Shown here in pieces: positions 5,800 to 10,340 of a stretch of 10,340 nucleotides of DNA. The notes beneath the pieces were generated by a model. It saw nothing but the letters and a program-made list of their open reading frames with translations, ran no database searches and was not told the DNA's origin. Where the stretch lies: positions 1-10,340 of the forward strand of contig JALSNA010000297.1 in the NCBI GenBank assembly GCA_026987255.1. The letters are read 5' to 3'. The first letter of the stretch is position 1. Every line of letters starts with the position of its first letter. The translations under genes were made by a program, and so were the position numbers. This stretch comes from Hyphomicrobiales bacterium (GTDB lineage: Bacteria > Pseudomonadota > Alphaproteobacteria > Rhizobiales > Aestuariivirgaceae).

Positions 5800-5811
5800 C
5801 TGACCGGTCAG
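5800..5811. promoter_or_regulatory. 12-bp palindrome upstream of dsrC
   Basis: CTGACCGGTCAG is a perfect palindrome beginning just after the dsrH stop, 64 bases before the dsrC ATG. It could be a protein-binding site or a small hairpin. dsrC is known to have extra expression in some sulfur oxidisers, but no convincing -35/-10 pair is seen in this gap. Confidence 0.35.
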
Positions 5812-5875
5812 TCCCGGCTGCCGGCCGCACGAGCGGTCAAGAACACTAGCGTTGAACAAAGAGGAGAGGCTTACA

Positions 5876-6208
5876 ATGGCTTACGATGTGAACGGTACGA
5901 CCGTCGAGCATGACGAGGAAGGCTACATCACCAACCTGAGCGACTGGACCAAGGAGCTCGCCGAGGTGATCGCCAAGGAAGAGAACGTCGACATGACCGA
6001 CGAGCACTGGGAAGTGGTCAACTTCCTGCGCGAGTATTACGACGAGTACCAGATCGCCCCGGCCATTCGCGTGCTGGTGAAGGCGATGAAGAAGAAGTTC
6101 GGTCCGGAAAAGGGCAACAACAAGTATCTCTACGAGCTGTTCCCCTATGGCCCGGCCAAGCAGGCGTGCAAGATCGCCGGTCTGCCCAAGCCGACCGGCT
6201 GCGTCTGA
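5876..6208 (+). CDS. dsrC: DsrC sulfur carrier protein
   Basis: DsrC, 110 residues, of the DsrC/TusE family. It carries sulfur as a persulfide or trisulfide between DsrEFH, DsrAB and DsrMK. The flexible C-terminal arm has both redox cysteines, C98 and the penultimate C109, 11 residues apart in QACKIAGLPKPTGCV, so this is a true DsrC rather than a single-cysteine TusE-like form. The family segment HWEVVNFLREYYDEYQIAPAIR precedes it. The ATG at 5876 follows GAGGAG at 9-base spacing; an in-frame TTG at 5852 has no support. The gene is followed by a strong stem-loop with a T-rich tail, so its message may be made in excess of the downstream genes. Confidence 0.98.
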   Translation: MAYDVNGTTVEHDEEGYITNLSDWTKELAEVIAKEENVDMTDEHWEVVNFLREYYDEYQIAPAIRVLVKAMKKKFGPEKGNNKYLYELFPYGPAKQACKIAGLPKPTGCV

Positions 6209-6233
6209 TACATAGCTTACCGCTACCAATACG

Positions 6234-6267
6234 GGCGGGCCCGGCTCGCCGGGCCCGCCTTTCTTGT
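6234..6267 (+). terminator. Intrinsic terminator/attenuator between dsrC and dsrM
   Basis: GGCGGGCCCGG (6234-6244) and CCGGGCCCGCC (6249-6259) form a perfect 11-bp stem with a CTCG loop, followed by TTTCTTGT. The T tract is broken by one C, so termination is probably partial. It lies 25 bases after the dsrC stop and 20 bases before dsrM. No separate promoter for dsrM is evident, so downstream genes probably depend on read-through. Confidence 0.8.
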
Positions 6268-6286
6268 CAATCGGGAGGGGAAACAG

Positions 6287-7039
6287 GTGCTGACTGTTCT
6301 CTATGCGCTATTGTATTATGTAGCGACGGCCGTCTTCATCGTCGGCATTGCCTATCGTGTCTGGGGATACTGGAAGACGCCCGCGCCGGCGGTCATTCCG
6401 ACCACGCCGGCCCCGGTGACGCGGACGGGCGTCGTCTGGCGCATGTTCAAGGAAGTGGCCCTGTTCGAATCGCTGTGGAAATCCAACAAGTGGATCTGGA
6501 TTTTCGCAATGATGTTCCACCTGTCCCTGTGGCTGATCATCATCCGCCACCTGCGCTATTTCATCGAGCCGGTGCCCACCATCATCGTGCTGGCCCAGCC
6601 ATTTGGCAAGTATGCGGGGTTCTTCTTCGTGCTTGGCGCGCTGGGGCTGTTCGCGCGCCGCATCCTGGTGGCAAGGGTGCGCTACATCTCCAATCCGTCG
6701 GATTACCTGATGCTCCTGATGTTCCTTGGCATAGGCATCACCGGGCTGGGCATGTCCTTCGTCATGAAGGCCGATATCGTGGGGGTGAAGAATTTCTTCC
6801 TGGGGTTGATGACCTTCAACTGGCAGCCCCTGCCATCTGACCTTGGCGTTTTGCTGCATCTTGCGCTGGTGGCGCTGTTCATGATCATCTTCCCCTTCTC
6901 CAAGCTGGTGCATGCGCCGGGGGTGTTCTTCTCGCCGACGCGCAACATGGTGGACAATCCGCGGGAGAAATTCCATCCCGTGCCCTGGCTGCCAAGCATC
7001 GATACGGTGGAATACGATGAACCGCATGGCAAGAAGTGA
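6287..7039 (+). CDS. dsrM: DsrM, membrane cytochrome b subunit of the DsrMKJOP complex
   Basis: DsrM, 250 residues, a NarI-like heme b integral membrane protein. It moves electrons between the quinone pool and DsrK during oxidation of DsrC. Five hydrophobic helices are visible at about residues 2-26, 69-88, 106-124, 140-160 and 186-204. Candidate heme-ligating histidines are H78 and H88 (helix two) and H191 and H209 (helix five), the two-helix arrangement expected of the NarI family. The start is GTG at 6287, with GGGAGGGG 6 bases upstream. It follows the dsrC terminator and lies 45 bases before dsrK. The C-terminal tail after H209 is cytoplasmic-like and ends in charged residues. Confidence 0.95.
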   Translation: MLTVLYALLYYVATAVFIVGIAYRVWGYWKTPAPAVIPTTPAPVTRTGVVWRMFKEVALFESLWKSNKWIWIFAMMFHLSLWLIIIRHLRYFIEPVPTIIVLAQPFGKYAGFFFVLGALGLFARRILVARVRYISNPSDYLMLLMFLGIGITGLGMSFVMKADIVGVKNFFLGLMTFNWQPLPSDLGVLLHLALVALFMIIFPFSKLVHAPGVFFSPTRNMVDNPREKFHPVPWLPSIDTVEYDEPHGKK

Positions 7040-7084
7040 CGCCGGGCGGAAAAGGTTCAACACAGGATTTGGCGGGAGAGTGCC

Positions 7085-8653
7085 GTGGCTGAGGAAGAAA
7101 AAGTCATCGAGGAGCTGACCACAGAGGAAGCCCTGACGGATCCGCTGTTCGTGCCCGAGCCGGTCGAGGGAGCGGCGGCGCACATCAAGAGTTTCCCGGC
7201 GGCGCCGGAGTTTCAGGAGAAGCTGGGCTATCCGGGCGAGCGCCCCGAAAACTGGAAGGAAGTGGCGCTGAACAAGATGCAGGACTTGCGCGGCAAGTTC
7301 CGCTCCTTCCGGCTGTTTCTCGACATCTGCGTCAAATGCGGCGCGTGCACCGACAAGTGTCACTACTACATGGGCACGGCCGATCCGAAGAACATGCCGG
7401 TGGCGCGCCAGGATCTGCTGCGCTCCGTCTACCGGCGCTATTTCACCCTGCCGGGCAAATGGTTCCCCTCTCTGGTGGGGGCGCGGGATCTGACCGAAGA
7501 GGTATTGGACGAGTGGTATACCTACTACTTCCAGTGCTCCGAATGCCGCCGCTGTTCGGTCTATTGCCCCTATGGCATCGACACGGCGGAAATCACCATG
7601 GCGGCGCGCGAGATCCTCGATTCGGTGGGCATCGGCATGAAGTACACCAACGAGATCATCGGCAAGGTCTATGACGTGGGCAACAACCTGGGGCTTCAGG
7701 CCCCGGCGCTGAAGGCGACGATGGAGGACCTGGAAGAGGAAATCGAGGAGGATACCGGCGTCAAGGTGCGCATTCCGGTGGACGAGCCGGCCGACATCCT
7801 GCTGGTGCCGCCATCGGCGGACTTCTTCGCCGAGCCGCACATCGACGGCCTGATCGGCTATGCCAAGGTGTTCCACGCGGCCGGGGTGAAGTGGACAATC
7901 AGCACCTATGCCTCGGAGGCGGCCAACTTCGCCATGTTCATTGGCTCCTACGAGAACATGCGCCGGGTTTCGCAGCGCATCCGCCGCGAAGCCATCCGGC
8001 TGGGGGTGAAGCGCATCATCATCGGCGAATGCGGCCATGCCTGGCGGGCGGCCTACCAGTTCCTCAACACCCTGGCGGGGCCGTTCGATTTTCTCGATCC
8101 CAACTATCCGGTGCCGCAGCATATCTGCGAGTTCACCTGGGACCTGATCCAGAAGGGCAAGCTGAAGTTCGACAAGTCGCAGAACGATCACCTGAAGCTG
8201 ACCTTCCACGATTCGTGCAACGTGGCGCGGGCCTCGCGCATGGGCGATTATCCGGGCGGGCAGTTCGACATTCCGCGCAACATCATCAAGGCGGTGTGCA
8301 ACCACTATTACGAGATGCCGGAGGACACCATCAAGGAAGCCACCTTGTGCTGTGGCGGTGGCGGCGGTCTTCTGACCGACGATCTGATGGAGCTGCGCAA
8401 GAAGGGCGGCAGCCCGCGCATGAAGGCGCTCAAGCAGGTGACGGAAGAATATGGCGTCAACAAGATGGCGGCCATCTGTGCCATCTGCAAGACGCAGTTC
8501 TCCAAGATCATGCCCTACAACGGCTATGCCATGGACGACATCATGTCCGTGCATCAGCTGGTGTCCAATGCCATCATCCTGCCCGGATCGGAGCAGGAGG
8601 CGGAGCTGGCCGAGGCGCAGGCCGGCGGCGAGAGCGAAAAAGAAGACGCATAA
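7085..8653 (+). CDS. dsrK: DsrK, catalytic iron-sulfur subunit of the DsrMKJOP complex
   Basis: DsrK, 522 residues, related to the HdrD/GlpC group. It is the site where the DsrC cysteines are thought to be oxidised or reduced, on the cytoplasmic face with DsrM. Two ferredoxin motifs are present: C82, C85, C88 and C92 (CVKCGACTDKC), and C151, C154, C157 and C161 (CSECRRCSVYC). Downstream cysteines fit the noncanonical CCG-type cluster: C316 (GECGHAW), C378 (FHDSC), C422 and C423 (CCGGGGG), and C465 and C468 (AICAIC). The start is GTG at 7085 with GGGAG at 6-base spacing. An acidic N-terminal stretch precedes the first motif, and the C-terminus is alanine/glutamate-rich. No catalytic residue is missing. 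Confidence 0.97.
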   Translation: MAEEEKVIEELTTEEALTDPLFVPEPVEGAAAHIKSFPAAPEFQEKLGYPGERPENWKEVALNKMQDLRGKFRSFRLFLDICVKCGACTDKCHYYMGTADPKNMPVARQDLLRSVYRRYFTLPGKWFPSLVGARDLTEEVLDEWYTYYFQCSECRRCSVYCPYGIDTAEITMAAREILDSVGIGMKYTNEIIGKVYDVGNNLGLQAPALKATMEDLEEEIEEDTGVKVRIPVDEPADILLVPPSADFFAEPHIDGLIGYAKVFHAAGVKWTISTYASEAANFAMFIGSYENMRRVSQRIRREAIRLGVKRIIIGECGHAWRAAYQFLNTLAGPFDFLDPNYPVPQHICEFTWDLIQKGKLKFDKSQNDHLKLTFHDSCNVARASRMGDYPGGQFDIPRNIIKAVCNHYYEMPEDTIKEATLCCGGGGGLLTDDLMELRKKGGSPRMKALKQVTEEYGVNKMAAICAICKTQFSKIMPYNGYAMDDIMSVHQLVSNAIILPGSEQEAELAEAQAGGESEKEDA

Positions 8654-8667
8654 ACAGACCAAAACGG

Positions 8668-8697
8668 CCTGATGCGGCCAGCCATGGCCAGCGCAGG
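8668..8697 (+). other. Hairpin in the dsrK-dsrL gap
   Basis: An imperfect stem pairs CCTG (8668-8671) with CAGG (8694-8697), and GCGGCC (8674-8679) with GGCC and GC (8686-8692, one bulged A), around a short loop. It ends five bases before the dsrL ribosome site GGAGGG (8703-8708) and has no T tail. It may affect message stability or translation of dsrL. Confidence 0.4.
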
Positions 8698-8714
8698 CAA
8701 ATGGAGGGAAGTCC

Positions 8715-10340
8715 ATGACCGACACCAAGACCGAAGGCAAGAATTTCAAGCGTTTCAAGCCCGGCGTCACGCCTGACGACTGGGATCTGGAGGAGAAGAT
8801 CTTCATTGCCGATCACTCCTACAAGTGCCCGACCTATGTCGTGAAGACGCCGCCGTGTTCGGCCTCGTGCCCGTCCGGTCACGACATTCGCGGCTGGCTG
8901 GCCATTGCGCGCGGCATGGACAAGCCGCCCAGGGACGATCAGCCGTGGCAGGAATATGCCTTCGAGCGCATGACCAAGGCCAATCCCTTCCCCGGTGTCA
9001 TGGGGCGGGTGTGCCCGGCGCCGTGCCAGGAAGGGTGCAACCGCAACGTGGTGGATGATTTCGTCGGCATCAACGCCCTGGAGCATTACATCGGCGACTG
9101 GGCGGTGGAGAACAACGTCAAGTATACGGTGCCGGTGAGCAATTCCAACGAGCCGCGCAAGAAGGTGGCGATCATCGGCGCCGGCCCTGGCGGCATGGCG
9201 GCGGCCTTCTTCCTGCGCAAGAAGGGGCACAACGTCACCATCTTCGACGAGCACGAGAAGCTGGGCGGCATGATGCGCTATGGCATCCCGACCTACCGCG
9301 TGCCGCGCGACAAGCTGGACCAGGAAATCCAGCGCATTCTCGACATGGGCATCGAGGTGCGCACCAGCACGCGGGTGGGCCGTGATGTCTCGGTGGAGGA
9401 GCTGGAGCGCGACTTTGACGCCATCTTCTGGGCCATTGGGGCGCAGAAGGGCCGCGGGCTGCCGGTCAAGGGCTGGGAAGGCACGGAAAACTGCATCACC
9501 GGCGTGGAGTTCCTGGAGGCCTTCAACCAGGGCTGGGTCTATGGCACGGCCAGGAAGATCGTCGTGGTGGGCGGTGGCGACACCTCCATCGACGTGGCTT
9601 CCGTGGCGCGCCGCCTGGGGCACATCGCCGAGGTCAAGTCGGTGGACAACATCGACGGCAAGGTGAGCGGCTTTACCGCCGAGGACGTGGCCGGCATTCT
9701 CAAGCGCGAGGGCGTGGAGGCGGTGCTGACATCGCTGTTCGAGCTCGACGAGATGGTGGCCGCCGAGCACGAGCGCGAAGAGGCCATGCGCGAGGGCGTG
9801 GAGATCAAGGCCGGGGTGATGCCTCTGGAAGTGATCAAGGACGACAACGGCCGCGCCACCGGCCTGAAGATGTGCAAGTGCAAGATGGACGGAATGACGC
9901 CCATCCCGATCGAGGGCACCGAGTTCGAGCTGGAGGCGGACATCATCGTTTCGGCCATCGGCCAGTCGGGCGATTTCGAGGGCTACGAGGATCTCGCCAA
10001 CGAGCGCGGCTTCATGGACGTGGACGGGTTCTTCCGGGTCAAGGGCAAGGAGAAGCATTTCGCCGGCGGCGACATCATCCGCCCGCATCTGCTGACCACG
10101 GCCATCGGCCATGCCCGCATCGCCGCCGACGAGATCGACTTTTTCCTCTCCGGCGAGGAGCTGGCGAAGCGGCCGAAGGTGGACGTGGCGCACTTCAACC
10201 TGCTGGCCGAGCTCAACGCGCGCGGCCACGAGGTGCAGCCCTATGACGGAACCCAGACGATGGGCACCAGCAGCGCCGGGTGGGCGGTGCACAATTTCGA
10301 GGACCGCTCCGACAAGGATGTCATCACCCACGAGGAAATG
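8715..10340 (+). CDS. dsrL: DsrL, NAD(P)H-linked iron-sulfur flavoprotein (3' end beyond window)
   Basis: The first 542 residues of DsrL, open to the right edge with no stop. Relatives such as the Allochromatium protein are about 655 residues, so roughly the last 110 are missing here, including the expected C-terminal ferredoxin domain. DsrL resembles the glutamate synthase small subunit and takes part in the DsrAB reaction, passing electrons to NAD(P)+. Visible parts in order: N-terminal [4Fe-4S]-type cysteines C38, C48 and C52, then C100, C104 and C108 (CPAPCQEGC); the FAD-binding GAGPGG at 155-160; the nucleotide-binding GGGDTSIDVA from 286; and the second FAD segment FAGGD at 449-453. The ATG at 8715 has GGAGGG at 6-base spacing. 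It is the marker gene that, with dsrEFH, points to oxidative Dsr. Confidence 0.97.
   Translation, partial: MTDTKTEGKNFKRFKPGVTPDDWDLEEKIFIADHSYKCPTYVVKTPPCSASCPSGHDIRGWLAIARGMDKPPRDDQPWQEYAFERMTKANPFPGVMGRVCPAPCQEGCNRNVVDDFVGINALEHYIGDWAVENNVKYTVPVSNSNEPRKKVAIIGAGPGGMAAAFFLRKKGHNVTIFDEHEKLGGMMRYGIPTYRVPRDKLDQEIQRILDMGIEVRTSTRVGRDVSVEELERDFDAIFWAIGAQKGRGLPVKGWEGTENCITGVEFLEAFNQGWVYGTARKIVVVGGGDTSIDVASVARRLGHIAEVKSVDNIDGKVSGFTAEDVAGILKREGVEAVLTSLFELDEMVAAEHEREEAMREGVEIKAGVMPLEVIKDDNGRATGLKMCKCKMDGMTPIPIEGTEFELEADIIVSAIGQSGDFEGYEDLANERGFMDVDGFFRVKGKEKHFAGGDIIRPHLLTTAIGHARIAADEIDFFLSGEELAKRPKVDVAHFNLLAELNARGHEVQPYDGTQTMGTSSAGWAVHNFEDRSDKDVITHEEM

Noticed and set aside
6308..8806. 832-codon minus-strand open frame across dsrM and dsrK
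   Set aside because: The sense strand carries clear DsrM and DsrK with all motifs. The long antisense frame reflects high GC codon use and has histidine/arginine-rich shadow composition.
8574..10331. 585-codon minus-strand open frame antisense to dsrL
   Set aside because: The sense frame is an intact DsrL with FAD, NAD and cysteine motifs; the antisense product shows no recognisable domain.

Overview
The window carries the first nine genes of a reverse dissimilatory sulfite reductase (rDsr) operon on the + strand, in the order dsrA-dsrB-dsrE-dsrF-dsrH-dsrC-dsrM-dsrK-dsrL. dsrL is cut by the right edge. dsrEFH and dsrL together, with no dsrD seen, mark the sulfur-oxidising form of the pathway rather than sulfate reduction. 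The host is therefore probably a GC-rich Gram-negative sulfur oxidiser, most likely a proteobacterium. The order matches the start of the well-known Allochromatium vinosum cluster. Strong purine-rich ribosome sites precede nearly every gene. I cannot fix the genus from this sequence.

Layout. Bases 1-468 hold no convincing gene. They are an array of five imperfect palindromes of 63-70 bp, separated by T-rich spacers that mostly contain a second small hairpin. Bases 479-1713 on the minus strand encode a two-gene unit: a TauD/TfdA-type Fe(II)/2-oxoglutarate dioxygenase followed by a 77-residue protein I do not recognise. Bases 1714-2131 are a divergent regulatory region with an AT-rich core. It contains a good minus-strand promoter, a plausible plus-strand extended -10 promoter and a 12-bp palindrome between them. 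Both transcripts would have leaders of well over 100 nt that contain inverted repeats. From 2132 to the end the dsr genes follow one another. Most gaps are 15-100 bases, and several hold hairpins. The clearest is a terminator-like stem-loop between dsrC and dsrM.

How the genes work together, from established knowledge of the pathway: DsrEFH passes sulfane sulfur to the C-terminal cysteines of DsrC. The membrane module containing DsrM and DsrK is thought to oxidise DsrC and produce its trisulfide form. DsrL, an iron-sulfur flavoprotein NAD(P)H oxidoreductase, works with siroheme DsrAB, which releases sulfite. The catalytic cysteines expected in DsrE (C78), DsrH (C20), DsrC (C98, C109), DsrAB and DsrK are all present, so the system looks intact as far as the window shows.

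The least ordinary parts are on the left: the repeat array, the dioxygenase/small-protein pair sharing a control region with the dsr operon, and a dsrA leader with competing complementary segments.
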